From: Allobosea sp.
Lineage (GTDB): Bacteria; Pseudomonadota; Alphaproteobacteria; Rhizobiales; Beijerinckiaceae
Reading direction: 5' to 3'
DNA length: 64,000 bases
NCBI GenBank assembly: GCA_024231975.1
Contig: JAAEQB010000007.1
Coordinates: forward strand, 41,750 to 105,749
Below, piece after piece: positions 1-9,500 of this stretch. The position numbers and the translations under genes are program-made. Position 1 is the first letter of the stretch, and each line of letters starts with the position of its first letter. The notes under the pieces were generated by a model. It was not told the origin of the DNA and made no database searches. It saw nothing but the letters and a program-made list of their open reading frames with translations.

Positions 1-731
1 GCTATGCCAAGGCGTTCAAGCGCGAATTGATGCCGCTGCTGCTGCGGCGCCATGGCGAGCTGCGCTATGTCGAGGGCGCGGTTCCGGCGGTCGGCGATCT
101 CACCGCCAAAGGCCTCTTGCCGCGCTATGACCAGGCAGAGATCGACGACGCCATCGCCGGCCGCTATGCCGGCTACGAGCTGCGCCTGAGCGAGCTCGAG
201 CTCGAACGCAAGAGCGGCAAGAACAACAGCACGGTGTTCAACGGCCTCCTGCTCACGCTCGCGGTCGACACGCCGTTCCTCGGCACGACCATGGTGCTCG
301 ACAAGAGCCGCACGGCCCCGTCCGGGCTGATGCCGGTCCGGCTGGAAGACCCGCGCTTTGCCTCGATCTACGACGTCTACGGCAACGACCAGGTCGAGGC
401 GCGCACCGTGCTGACGCCGGCGGTGATGGAGCGATTGCTGTCGATGGCCGATGGCGGCGACTTCTTCCCGCCCTCCTGCCTGGTCGAGCGCGACAGCATC
501 ACCTTTGCCGTCGCGCAGACCGGCACGCGCCTGCTGTTCGAGCCGCCGAGCCTGCAGGCGCACGACGCCGCGACGCAGCTGCAATATCTCGAAGGCGAAC
601 TCGCGCTGGTGTTCCGTCTGGTCGACGCGATGATCGCCATGCATGTCGCGGTCAAGCCGGGCGGCGTCATGCCGGTCGGCACATCCTTCTCCGAACGGCC
701 GGCTGAGCCGCCGAGCGATGCCTCTCACTAA
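1..731 (+). CDS. DUF3137-type protein, 5' truncated by window edge
   Basis: The frame is open to the left edge (first whole codon at position 3) and ends with TAA at 729-731, so only the C-terminal ~243 residues are present. There is no catalytic motif that I recognise. The pattern (a soluble domain with a GTTMVLDKS stretch, then a hydrophobic-rich C-terminus) and the adjacent lemA gene 15 bases downstream fit DUF3137 proteins, which often neighbour LemA in alphaproteobacteria. Function is unknown; an envelope-associated role is inferred from the LemA pairing. The family call is by resemblance and moderate. Confidence 0.55.
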   Translation, partial: YAKAFKRELMPLLLRRHGELRYVEGAVPAVGDLTAKGLLPRYDQAEIDDAIAGRYAGYELRLSELELERKSGKNNSTVFNGLLLTLAVDTPFLGTTMVLDKSRTAPSGLMPVRLEDPRFASIYDVYGNDQVEARTVLTPAVMERLLSMADGGDFFPPSCLVERDSITFAVAQTGTRLLFEPPSLQAHDAATQLQYLEGELALVFRLVDAMIAMHVAVKPGGVMPVGTSFSERPAEPPSDASH

Positions 732-746
732 AAAGGGCCTGATGCC

Positions 747-1316
747 GTGACCTTTTTTCTGATCCTTCTGCTCGGTCTCGGGGGCGCGCTGTATCTCTGG
801 TACGCGGCGATCGTCAGACGGCGAAACGCCGTGGACGAGGCACTCGGCTCGATCGATGCGCAGCTGCAGCAGCGCCATGACCTGATCCCCAATGTGCTCG
901 CCATCGCCCGCCGCTTCCTGGAGCATGAGCGCGGCCTGCTGGAGGAGCTGACCGCGCTGCGGGCGCGGGCGATGCCGAAGCTCGGCGAGCGCGACTTCGC
1001 CGGCATCGCCGAGAAATTCCGCACGGAAGAGGCGATTTCCGCCGACATGACCCGGCTCTTCGCCGTGGCGGAGAACTATCCGGAGCTGACCTCCTCGGCG
1101 CCGATGGTCGAGGCGCAGCGCAGCTATGACGAGGTTGAGGCCAACATCGCCGCCGCCCGTCGCTTCTACAACAATGCCGTTGGCGATCTCAGGAATGCGG
1201 TGCAGGTCTTTCCCGGTCCGCTGGTGGCGGGGCTTGCGGGCGTGCGCGATTTGCCGCCCTTCTTCGAGGCAGCGGAGGCGGCGCGCCAGCCGGTCAAGGC
1301 GAGCGAACATCTGTGA
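747..1316 (+). CDS. lemA: LemA family protein
   Basis: A 189-residue protein with one N-terminal membrane segment (about residues 2-20) followed by a helical, mostly cytoplasmic domain. The run RRRNAVDEALGSIDAQLQQR, then HDLIPN, is the LemA signature, and the YNNAVGDLRNAVQVFPG region near residue 145 is the conserved LemA helix. LemA proteins are anchored helical bundles of uncertain function. The start is GTG at 747, 15 bases after the DUF3137 stop; no ATG fits upstream. It is probably cotranscribed with the DUF3137 gene and the following secreted-protein and kinase genes. Confidence 0.85.
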   Translation: MTFFLILLLGLGGALYLWYAAIVRRRNAVDEALGSIDAQLQQRHDLIPNVLAIARRFLEHERGLLEELTALRARAMPKLGERDFAGIAEKFRTEEAISADMTRLFAVAENYPELTSSAPMVEAQRSYDEVEANIAAARRFYNNAVGDLRNAVQVFPGPLVAGLAGVRDLPPFFEAAEAARQPVKASEHL

Positions 1317-1324
1317 GGGGCACG

Positions 1325-1663
1325 ATGCGGATATCCGGGATCGCGGCTGCGGTTTTCCTCTCGCTGTTCGCGGGGAGAGTCGCCGGGGCGGCCGAGGCGC
1401 TGCCCAGGCTCGTCGGCCAGGACTACGGCAAGGCGCGCGCGGCCCTGCTGCGGCACGAGTGGCGGCCGGTCGCGCTACCCGATGCGGATCAATGCATGGC
1501 CGGCGACAAGCGCTGTGCCGGGCGGCCGGAGATGTATGTCTGCGCCGGCACGGGGCTGGGCCAATGCGTCTTCGTCTGGCGTCGCAAGGCGGTGGTGATC
1601 GACGTGATGACCGAAGGCGAGGAGCGTCCGGTCGTGCGCTATGTGCGCCCGCGCAAGGATTGA
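1325..1663 (+). CDS. small secreted protein with a PASTA-like segment
   Basis: A 112-residue protein with a cleavable signal peptide (RISGIAAAVFLSLFAGRVAGAAE, cut probably after AGA). The mature part begins LPRLVGQDYGKARAALLRHEW, which resembles a single PASTA repeat, and it carries four cysteines that could form disulphides. I chose ATG 1325 behind GAGGGG rather than GTG 1313, which overlaps the lemA stop. It lies directly upstream of a Ser/Thr kinase gene; PASTA-like domains commonly accompany such kinases, but here it is a separate exported protein. The function is not known. Confidence 0.55.
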   Translation: MRISGIAAAVFLSLFAGRVAGAAEALPRLVGQDYGKARAALLRHEWRPVALPDADQCMAGDKRCAGRPEMYVCAGTGLGQCVFVWRRKAVVIDVMTEGEERPVVRYVRPRKD

Positions 1664-1675
1664 GCAGGCCTTGCC

Positions 1676-4144
1676 GTGAACCAGCGCGTCGATCTCGACC
1701 GGGAGCAATGGGCCGCGATCCGCGACCTGTTCGATGCGCTTGCCGACGCCCCACCGGCCGAACGCGAACGCGCCTTGGCGGAAAGCCGGCAGCCGGCGGC
1801 GGTGATCGCCGAGACCAAGGCCCTGCTCGCGGCTGCCGACGGGGCCGGCGATTTCATGCAGGCCGATGCGGGCCTGCTCGCGGGCGCGCCGGCGCCGGAC
1901 GTGCCGTATCAGTCGCTGCCGGCCGGAGCGCGGGTCGGCGCCTTCTCGATCGTGGCGCTGATCGGCCGCGGCGGGCAGGGCGAGGTCTATCAGGCCGAAC
2001 GCTGGCAGGGCGGCTTCGAGCAGAGTGTCGCGCTCAAGCTGCTGCGCCCGGAGGCGGCCGAGCAGTTCGCCCGCTTCGAATATGAGCGGCAGGTCCTCGC
2101 CGGTTTCGAGCATCCCGGCATCGCGCGCCTGGTCGATGGCGGCAAGGCGCCGGACGGGCGGCCCTATCTCGCCATGGAGTTCGTCGCCGGCGCGGCGATC
2201 ACGCGGCATTGCGCGGAGGCGGGTCTCCCACTCGAGGCACGGCTCGATCTGTTCGAGCAGGTCTGCGAGGCCGTCGCCTACGCGCATCGCAACCTCGTCG
2301 TTCATCGCGACCTCAAACCCTCCAACGTGATGGTCACGCCGGAGGGCCAGGTGAAACTGCTCGATTTCGGCGTCGCCCATGCGCTGGAAGCGCCCGGCCA
2401 GACGCTGATGACGCAGGTCGTGTTCACGCCCGACTATGCCGCGCCCGAGCAGTTCGAGGGGCGCAACCCGACGACGGCGACCGATGTCTATGCGCTCGGC
2501 GCGATCCTGTTCGAATTGCTCACCGGCCGGCCGCCCTGGCAGTTGGCGAACTCGGCCTTCGCCGGGGCGATGCGCGTGATGCAGGACCAGCCGCCGCTGC
2601 CGAGCCGGGCCGCGGCCGAGCGCGAGGGGGCTCCGGTCCCGTCGGAGCAGCTGCGCGGCGATCTCGACGTCATCGTGCAGAAGGCGATGCGCTACGAGGC
2701 CAGCGAGCGCTATCAGAGCGTCGACGAACTCGCCGGGGATCTCCGGCATTTCCGCCGGCTGGAGCCGATCACGGCGCGACGCGGCGAGCGGCTCTACCGC
2801 ATCCGCCGTTTCCTGCGCCGCAACCGGACGCCGCTGATCGCCGCCGGGCTGCTGCTGGCGGCGCTCGGCGCCGGGGTGACCGGCGTCGTCATGCAGATGC
2901 GCCGGACCGAGATCGTCAGGCTCGCCGGCACCGCCGAGAACGAGCGCGCCACGGCGCTGCGCGACGGCTTCATGCTGCTGCTGCGCGCGGCGTCCCAGAG
3001 CGGTGGACCCAGTTTCGCTTCGGCGCGGCAGGTGCTCGATGCCGCCGCCGTGCAACTGCAGCGCGAGGGTGATCAGCATGCGCCGCTGCTGCTGCGGACT
3101 CTGGCTGAGCTCTATGGCGAGATCGGCGATCCGCGCACGGCGATCAGGCTGATGGAACGCTATGCCGGGCAGATGCGCGGCAGCGCCGGACGGGCGGCCG
3201 AAGCGCAGCTGGCGCTGGCCGGCTACCGTTTTCAGCTCGGCGAGCGCGACAAGGCGCAGGAAGCGTTGTCGGAGGCGAAGCGCTTCTTCCTGGGCGAGCC
3301 GGCGCGCCATCCCAAGCAGCTGGCGGAACTGGCCGGGGTCGAAGCCGGGTTGCTGCGCGAATCCGGCAAACGTCCCGAGGCGATGGCGCGGCTGCGGACG
3401 GCGATCGCCGAACTGACCGCCCTGTTCGGCCGAGACAATGGCGAGATCGCGACGCTGCAGCACAATCTCGCGCTGCATGCGCTGGAGGCGGGGCAGACCG
3501 ACGTGGCGGCGCAAGCGCTCGACGAGGCCGAACGCGTGCTGGCGGCGTCGGGGCGCGGGCGCTCGGTGATCGCGATCGGCGTGCTCAACCTGAGGGCCGC
3601 GCTGGCGCTGCGCCAGGGCGATGCGGCCGGCGCCGAAAAGCTGTGGCGCCAGGCGGTCGAGCGGCAGCGGCGCGACTATGGGCCTTCGCTCGCTCTGGCG
3701 GCGATCGAGCTCAATCTCGGCCGGCTGGTCATGGCCGGCAGCCGCTTCGCCGAGGCGATGCCGATCCTCGAAGGGGCGCTCGGCATCGCCGCCCCGCTCG
3801 CCGGCGAGAGCAATGCCGTCACCATCATGCTGCGCCAGAGCCGTGCTACCGGGCTGATGGTGCAGAACCGGCTCTCCGAGGCGCAAGGCGAGATCGACCA
3901 GGCGCTGCGGGCGGCGCAGGCCGCCTTCGGCGAGCGCCACCCTTATGTCGGGATCGGGCTCGGGGCGCGCTCGCAGATCCTGCTGGCGCGGGGCGATCCG
4001 GCTGCGGCGATGCAGGCGCTCGAACAGGCGGAGGGCATCCTGCGCGAGGCCGGCGCAGCCGGTGCGCCGCATCTTTCCGAGCTCGGCCCGACGCGGGCGC
4101 TGATCGAGGAAGCCCTGCGCGGGAAGGCGCTGCGTCAGCCCTGA
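1676..4144 (+). CDS. membrane serine/threonine protein kinase with TPR-like C-terminus
   Basis: 822 residues. The cytoplasmic kinase domain spans about 90-360: glycine loop GRGGQG (97-102), catalytic lysine K121, HRDLKPSN (210-217) and DFG (230-232), so all catalytic residues are present. A single membrane segment lies at about 386-406, followed by about 400 residues of alanine-rich helical repeats that look like TPRs. This is the Hanks-type kinase layout with an extracytoplasmic or peripheral TPR sensor. GTG start at 1676. The gene runs convergently into an ECF-like sigma factor of the type often paired with such kinases, with the two 3' ends overlapping by 10 bases. Confidence 0.9.
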   Translation: MNQRVDLDREQWAAIRDLFDALADAPPAERERALAESRQPAAVIAETKALLAAADGAGDFMQADAGLLAGAPAPDVPYQSLPAGARVGAFSIVALIGRGGQGEVYQAERWQGGFEQSVALKLLRPEAAEQFARFEYERQVLAGFEHPGIARLVDGGKAPDGRPYLAMEFVAGAAITRHCAEAGLPLEARLDLFEQVCEAVAYAHRNLVVHRDLKPSNVMVTPEGQVKLLDFGVAHALEAPGQTLMTQVVFTPDYAAPEQFEGRNPTTATDVYALGAILFELLTGRPPWQLANSAFAGAMRVMQDQPPLPSRAAAEREGAPVPSEQLRGDLDVIVQKAMRYEASERYQSVDELAGDLRHFRRLEPITARRGERLYRIRRFLRRNRTPLIAAGLLLAALGAGVTGVVMQMRRTEIVRLAGTAENERATALRDGFMLLLRAASQSGGPSFASARQVLDAAAVQLQREGDQHAPLLLRTLAELYGEIGDPRTAIRLMERYAGQMRGSAGRAAEAQLALAGYRFQLGERDKAQEALSEAKRFFLGEPARHPKQLAELAGVEAGLLRESGKRPEAMARLRTAIAELTALFGRDNGEIATLQHNLALHALEAGQTDVAAQALDEAERVLAASGRGRSVIAIGVLNLRAALALRQGDAAGAEKLWRQAVERQRRDYGPSLALAAIELNLGRLVMAGSRFAEAMPILEGALGIAAPLAGESNAVTIMLRQSRATGLMVQNRLSEAQGEIDQALRAAQAAFGERHPYVGIGLGARSQILLARGDPAAAMQALEQAEGILREAGAAGAPHLSELGPTRALIEEALRGKALRQP

Positions 4145-4653
4145 AGCTCGCGATAGAGCCAAGCCCTGGCCTGCAGCCAGTCGCGCCTGACGGTCCGGTC
4201 GCTGATGCCGAGGATGCGCCCTGTCTCCTCCTCGCTGTAGCCGGCGAAGAAGCGGCACTCGACGACCTTGACGAGGCGCGGGTCGACCGCTTCGAGCGCG
4301 GCGAGCGCCTCGCTGATCCGGACGACTTCGTCGTCGCCGGCGGTGGCAAGATCGTGCCGATCGTCGAGCGGAATGGGACGCTGGCCTTCGCCGCGCTTCT
4401 GGCTGAGCCGGGCGCGCGCGGCGTCGACGAGGGCGTGCCGCATGGCGGTCGCGGCGCTCGCCAGGAAATGCGCCTCGCTCGTCCAGCCGGCGCTCTGGCG
4501 CAGCTTGAGATAGCTCTCGCTGACCAGAGCCGTGGTCTGCAGGGTCATCGGCTTGCCGGCGCGCAGGCGCTCGCGATGCGCGATCCTGCGGAGCTCCTGG
4601 TAGAGCGCATCGGTCAAGGCATCGAGCGAGAGGCTGGGGTCGGCGGCCGTCAT
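4135..4653 (-). CDS. ECF-like RNA polymerase sigma factor (kinase-associated subfamily)
   Basis: About 172 residues from ATG at 4653; a TTG at 4689 would add 12. LTDALYQELRRIAHRE, then TTALVSESYLKL and AAMRHALVDAARA-like runs correspond to sigma region 2, and EETGRILGISDRTVRRDW is the region 4 helix-turn-helix. The family is the ECF-like group commonly found next to TPR-bearing Ser/Thr kinases. No anti-sigma gene is adjacent, so control through the convergent kinase is possible; that is inference. Confidence 0.8.
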   Translation of the reverse strand: MTAADPSLSLDALTDALYQELRRIAHRERLRAGKPMTLQTTALVSESYLKLRQSAGWTSEAHFLASAATAMRHALVDAARARLSQKRGEGQRPIPLDDRHDLATAGDDEVVRISEALAALEAVDPRLVKVVECRFFAGYSEEETGRILGISDRTVRRDWLQARAWLYRELQG

Positions 4654-4712
4654 CGCCGCGACGATAGCGATGCCGGCCGGCTGCCGCAACGCGATGGCGG
4701 CGATCGGCGCGG

Positions 4713-5351
4713 TCAGGCGGGAACGGACAGCCCCCGACAGACGAGGCGGACCAGTCCCTCGATCTGGCGGTCGAGATCGCGGCGGGGTACGGCGATCAGC
4801 TTTTCTTCCAGGCCGATCGCGACGACACCGTGGACGGCGGAGAACAGGGTGCGGCCCATCAGCACGCGCTCAGGCTCGGCTCGATCCGGCAGCAGCACGC
4901 TGAGCGGTTCGAGGATGTGGCGGAACAGCGTCATCTGTTCGTTCACCGCCCAGTCCGGCACCACCGCGCCCTCCGCCATGCGGTGCTCGAACAGGACGCG
5001 CCAGAGCTGCAGGTTGTCGCGGGCGAAGGCGCAATAGGCGAGGGCGACCGCGACCAGCCGGTCGGCGGCGGCAGCCGCGGAGGCCGGCGTGTTCTCGCTT
5101 TCAGCCGCGCTCAGAGCCGCGTCGAGCCGTGCCAGCGTACGCGACCCGACACGCAGGACGAGCTCGTCCATATCCGCGACGAGATTGTAGATCGCGCCGA
5201 GCGCGCAGCCGATTTCCTGCGCCAGCTCGCGAGCCTTCAGGCCGGCCAGGCCCCTCTCGGCAATGGCCTTCTCGGCCGCATCGATCAGCTGGGTTCGCTG
5301 CCGCTCGCGGCGCGCTGCCGTCGTGGTCATTCCATTGGTCTCAGATTTCAT
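4713..5351 (-). CDS. TetR/AcrR family repressor, divergent from pspA-like gene
   Basis: 212 residues. The N-terminal helix-turn-helix (about 10-58, RERQRTQLIDAAEKAIAERG then LKARELAQEIGCALGAIYN) is a canonical TetR DNA-binding domain; the rest is the ligand/dimer domain of the TetR_C WHG type. The start ATG at 5351 overlaps the first of three GAAC-N3-GTTC palindromes that fill the intergenic space before the divergent PspA-like gene. Autoregulation and control of the PspA/YiaA unit are therefore likely. The ligand is unknown. Confidence 0.87.
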   Translation of the reverse strand: MKSETNGMTTTAARRERQRTQLIDAAEKAIAERGLAGLKARELAQEIGCALGAIYNLVADMDELVLRVGSRTLARLDAALSAAESENTPASAAAAADRLVAVALAYCAFARDNLQLWRVLFEHRMAEGAVVPDWAVNEQMTLFRHILEPLSVLLPDRAEPERVLMGRTLFSAVHGVVAIGLEEKLIAVPRRDLDRQIEGLVRLVCRGLSVPA

Positions 5352-5422
5352 GAACGATGTTCAAAATTTCTCTTGAACGTCGTTCACATGTGGGTTATGC
5401 CTCATCTCGTGAACAACGTTCA
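5351..5422. promoter_or_regulatory. triple TetR operator between divergent TetR and pspA-like genes
   Basis: Three near-identical palindromes TGAACnnnGTTCA occur at 5351-5363, 5374-5386 and 5410-5422 (inner triplets GAT, GTC, AAC). They are the only such sites noticed in the window and sit between the divergent start codons, as expected for a cooperative TetR operator array. Confidence 0.75.
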
Positions 5423-5438
5423 TAGCAGGGAACAGCCA

Positions 5439-6131
5439 ATGCTCAAGATGTTTCTCACCTTCGTTCGCGGCAGCGCCGCCATTGCCGAGGAGCGCTTCGC
5501 CGACCGCAACGCGCTCCTCATCCTCGACCAGCAGATGCGCGATGCCGCTGGCGCCTTCGAGCGCGCCAAGAAGGCGCTCGCTGTGGCGATCGCCCAGGAC
5601 CGGCAGGAGAGCGAGCGGCTCGCCGCCAGCCATGCCCGCATCGCCGATCTGGAGAACCGCGTTGCTGCGGCGCTCACCGCCGGCGACGACGCCCTGGCCC
5701 GCGAGGGCGCCGAGGCGATCGCCGCTCTGGAGGCCGATCGCGCTGCGGCGGCTGGCGCGCAGGCGCTCTTCGCCGCCGAGATCGTCCGCCTGCGCCGCCA
5801 TGTCGGCCAGGCCCAGGCCCGCATCGCCGAACTCGACCGAGGCCGGCGTCTCGCCCGCGCCTCGGAGGCGGTGCGCCAGATGCGGCAGGGCCGGATCGAG
5901 ACCGGTCCGACACGTGAATCGACCCTGGCCGAAGCCGAGCAGACGCTGAAGCGCCTGCGCGAGCGCCAGGTCGAGGCGGAGGCCGCCGAGACCGCCTTCG
6001 ACGAGCTCGACGGCGCGGCCGCCGCCTCGGTCACCGAGAAGCTCGCGGCCAAGGGCTTCGGCCCGCGGCTGCGAAGCACCGCCGACGATGTGCTGGAGCG
6101 GCTGCGCAGCCGGCAGCTTCAGGCGAATTGA
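5439..6131 (+). CDS. PspA/IM30 family phage-shock-like protein
   Basis: 230 residues, almost entirely helical and charged. The N-terminus MLKMFLTFVRGSAAIAEERF is amphipathic, followed by long alternating acidic/basic coiled coil to about residue 215, as in PspA/IM30/Vipp1 proteins that bind and stabilise stressed membranes. ATG 5439 has a GCAGGGA ribosome site nine bases upstream and follows the third TetR operator. A YiaA-type membrane protein gene follows 39 bases downstream, a common partner. The classical PspF/PspBC regulators are absent; a TetR protein appears to take their role. Confidence 0.82.
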   Translation: MLKMFLTFVRGSAAIAEERFADRNALLILDQQMRDAAGAFERAKKALAVAIAQDRQESERLAASHARIADLENRVAAALTAGDDALAREGAEAIAALEADRAAAAGAQALFAAEIVRLRRHVGQAQARIAELDRGRRLARASEAVRQMRQGRIETGPTRESTLAEAEQTLKRLRERQVEAEAAETAFDELDGAAAASVTEKLAAKGFGPRLRSTADDVLERLRSRQLQAN

Positions 6132-6170
6132 CCTCTTTCTTCTGCAAACGCACCCGACGGGAGAACAACC

Positions 6171-6449
6171 ATGAACCAGAATGCACAGCCCCATAGCGGC
6201 GCCTGGGTCAGCTTCACCTACGCCTCCTTCTTCGCAGCCGCGGCCATGGTCGGCGCCGGCGTCCTGTTCCTGCCGCTCGACTGGTGGGCCAAGGGCTATC
6301 TCGCCATGGGCTGCGTGATGCTCGTCCAGTCCTGCATCACCATGACCAAGACGGTGCGCGACATGCACGAAGCGTCCAAGCTGGTGAACCGGATCGAGGA
6401 CGCCCGCACCGAGCGCCTGCTGATGGATGCCGGCAAGCCGGCTCTGTGA
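6171..6449 (+). CDS. YiaA/YiaB family inner-membrane protein
   Basis: 92 residues with two membrane helices (about 14-36 and 41-60) joined by a short PLDWWAKGY loop, the standard YiaA/YiaB two-helix domain, then a charged cytoplasmic tail. GGGAGAACAACC precedes ATG 6171. It lies downstream of the PspA-like gene with no terminator between them, so the pair is probably one TetR-controlled envelope-stress transcript. The biochemical role of the family is not established. Confidence 0.82.
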   Translation: MNQNAQPHSGAWVSFTYASFFAAAAMVGAGVLFLPLDWWAKGYLAMGCVMLVQSCITMTKTVRDMHEASKLVNRIEDARTERLLMDAGKPAL

Positions 6450-6564
6450 GTTTTGCTGCTCAGCCCGCAAGTCCCGCTTAACCGCAAACCGAGATCGGCC
6501 GGCGCAGGCAAGAGTTGCTTATCCCGGCCGATGCAACCTCACCGTCCCTTCCCGTGAGATCGCC

Positions 6565-9500
6565 ATGTTCGACACATTGATGCTGAAGCGGCGCTTCGCC
6601 CCGCTGTTCTGGGCGCAGTTCTTCTCCGCTTTCAACGACAATTTCCTCAAGAACGCGCTGGTCTTCATCATCCTCTACAAGCTCGCCGGCTCGCATGGCG
6701 AAGCGCTGGTGACCCTGGCGGGCGGGCTCTTCATCGCGCCCTTCTTCCTGCTCTCGGGCGTCGGCGGCCAGATGGCCGACCGCTTCGACAAGGCGCTGAT
6801 GGCGCAGCGGCTCAAGCTCGCCGAGATCGGCGCGGCGGCGGTCGCGGTCCTCGGCTTCACGCTTCACTCCGTGCCGGTGCTGTTCGTCGCGCTCGTCCTG
6901 TTCGGGGTGATCGCGGCGCTGTTCGGGCCGATCAAATACGGCATCCTGCCCGACCACCTGAAGCGCGAGGAATTGCCGGCCGGCAACGCGCTGATCGAGG
7001 GTGCGACCTTCATCGCCATCCTGCTCGGCACCATCGCTGGCGGCCTCACCGCACGTGAAGGCGGCGATGCAGCCCAGCTCAGCCTGCTGATCCTGGTCTT
7101 CGCACTGGCCTGCTGGGGTGCGACCCTGTTCATCCCGAAGACCGGCCCGGCGGCGCCCGATCTCGTCGTCGACCGCAACATCCTGCGCTCGACCCGCGAC
7201 CTGCTCAGGGATCTCTGGGGCGATGCCCGGCTGTGGCGCACCGGCGTCATGGTCTCGCTGTTCTGGCTGATCGGCGCGGTGGTGATGTCGCTGCTGCCCT
7301 CGCTGGTGAAGAACGGCATGGGCGGCACGGAAATGGTCGTCTCGACCTATCTCGGCATCTTCGCCATCGCGATCGCGGTCGGCTCCGGCATCGGCTCCTT
7401 CCTGTCGAGTGGGCGCATCGTGCTGCTGCCGGTGCCGGTCGCCGGCGTGGTGATGGGCCTGTTCGCGCTCGATCTCGGCTGGGCCGTCTCGGGCATCGTC
7501 GCGCATCAGCCGGCGCAGGACATCGGCGCCTTCTTCGCGAGCTCCTCCGCCTGGCGCGTCGGCATCGACCTCGCCGGCCTCGCCATCGCCGGCGGCGTCT
7601 TCGTCGTGCCGTCCTTCGCGGCGGCGCAGGCCTGGGCCCCGGCCGAGAAGCGCGCCCGCATCGTCGCCGCCGTCAACGTGCTCTCGGCCGCCTTTATGGT
7701 CGCCGGGGCCGTCGTTGTCGCGCTGCTGCAGGCGGCGGGCCTGACGCTCAGCCATCTCTTCCTGCTGATCGGCGTGCTCACCATCGCAGCCTCCATCTGG
7801 ATCCTGCGGACGCTGCCGACCAATCCGCTCAGCGATTTCCTCTCGATCCTGTTCCGCGCCTTTTACCGGGTCGAGGTCAGCGGCCGCGAGAACATCGCCA
7901 AGGCCGGCGACAACGCCATCATCGCGCTGAACCACGTCTCCTTCCTCGATGCGGCGCTGGCGCTGTCGATCCTCGACAAGGAGCCGGTCTTCGCCATCGA
8001 CCACGGCATCGCCCAGCGCTGGTGGGTGAAGCCCTTCCTGAAGCTGACCCGCGCCATGCCGCTCGATCCGGCACGGCCGCTGGCGACGCGCTCGCTGATC
8101 AACGCCGTGAAGAACGGCGAGAGCCTGGTGATCTTCCCGGAAGGGCGCCTCACCGTCACCGGCAGCCTGATGAAGGTCTATGACGGCGTCGGCATGATCG
8201 CCGAGAAGTCGGGCGCGCAGATCGTGCCGGTGCGGATCGAGGGGCTGGAGGCGACGATCTTCTCGCGGCTGACCCGCGAGCAGGTGCGCCGGCGCTGGTT
8301 CCCCAAGGTGCGCGTCACCGTGCTGGAACCGGTCTCGCTGACCGTGGCCGAGGAGCTGAAGGGCAAGCCGCGGCGCCAGGCGGCGGGCGCGGCGCTCTAT
8401 CAGATCATGTCCGACCTGATCTTCAAGACCACCGACATCGACCGCAGCGTCTTTGCGGCGGTGGCGGAAGCGGCGAAGCTCAACGGCAAGGGCCGCGTCG
8501 CGGTCGAGGATCCGATCACCGGAAGCCTCACCTACAAGCGCCTGCTGATCGGCGCCGAGGTGCTCGGCCGCAAGCTGATGCCGCTGGCCGGCAAGGGCGA
8601 GGCGATCGGCGTGATGCTGCCCAACGCCAATGGCGCGGCGGTGACGCTGCTCGGCCTGATGTCGGCGGCGCGCGTGCCGGCGATGATCAACTTCACCGCT
8701 GGCGCCAGCAACATCGCCGCGGCCTGCAAGGCGGCTGAGGTTAGGACCATCGTCACCTCGCGTGCTTTCGTCGAGAAGGGGCGGATGGGGCCGCTGATCG
8801 AGGCGCTCTCCGGCGAGGTCAAGATCATCTATCTCGAAGACGTGCGTGCCACCGTCTCGACCGGCGACAAGCTGAAAGCGCTCTGGCGCCATGGCACGCC
8901 GATCGAAGAGGCCAAGGGCTCGGACCGCGCTGCGATCCTGTTCACCTCGGGCTCGGAGGGAGCACCCAAGGGCGTGGTGCTCTCGCACCGCAACATGCTG
9001 GCCAATGCGGCGCAGGCTGCGGCCCGCATCGATTTCGGCCGGCGCGACAAGGTCTTCAACGTGCTGCCGGTGTTCCATTCCTTCGGCCTGACGGCGGGGC
9101 TCGTCCTGCCGCTGGTCTCGGGCGTGCCGGTCTATCTCTACCCGTCGCCGCTGCACTACCGGATGGTGCCGGAGCTGGTCTATGGCTGCAACGCCACCAT
9201 CCTGTTCGGCACCGACACCTTCCTCACCGGCTATGCCCGCGCCGCGCACCCCTACGACCTGCGCTCGCTGCGCTATATCGTAGCCGGCGCCGAGCCGGTG
9301 AAGGACACGACCCGGCGGACCTATGCGGAAAAATTCGGCCTGCGCATCCTCGAAGGCTATGGCGTCACCGAGACCGCGCCGGTGCTGGCGCTGAACACGC
9401 CGATGTTCAATCGCTTCGGCACGGTCGGCCGGATCATGCCGGGCATGGAAGCCAGGCTTGAGCCGATGCCCGGCGTCGAGGAGGGCGGCCGGCTGCATGT

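Noticed and set aside
1475..4258. 927-residue open frame on the minus strand
   Set aside because: It lies antisense to the Ser/Thr kinase, is Arg/Gln/His-rich without domains, and arises from GC-skewed codon use.
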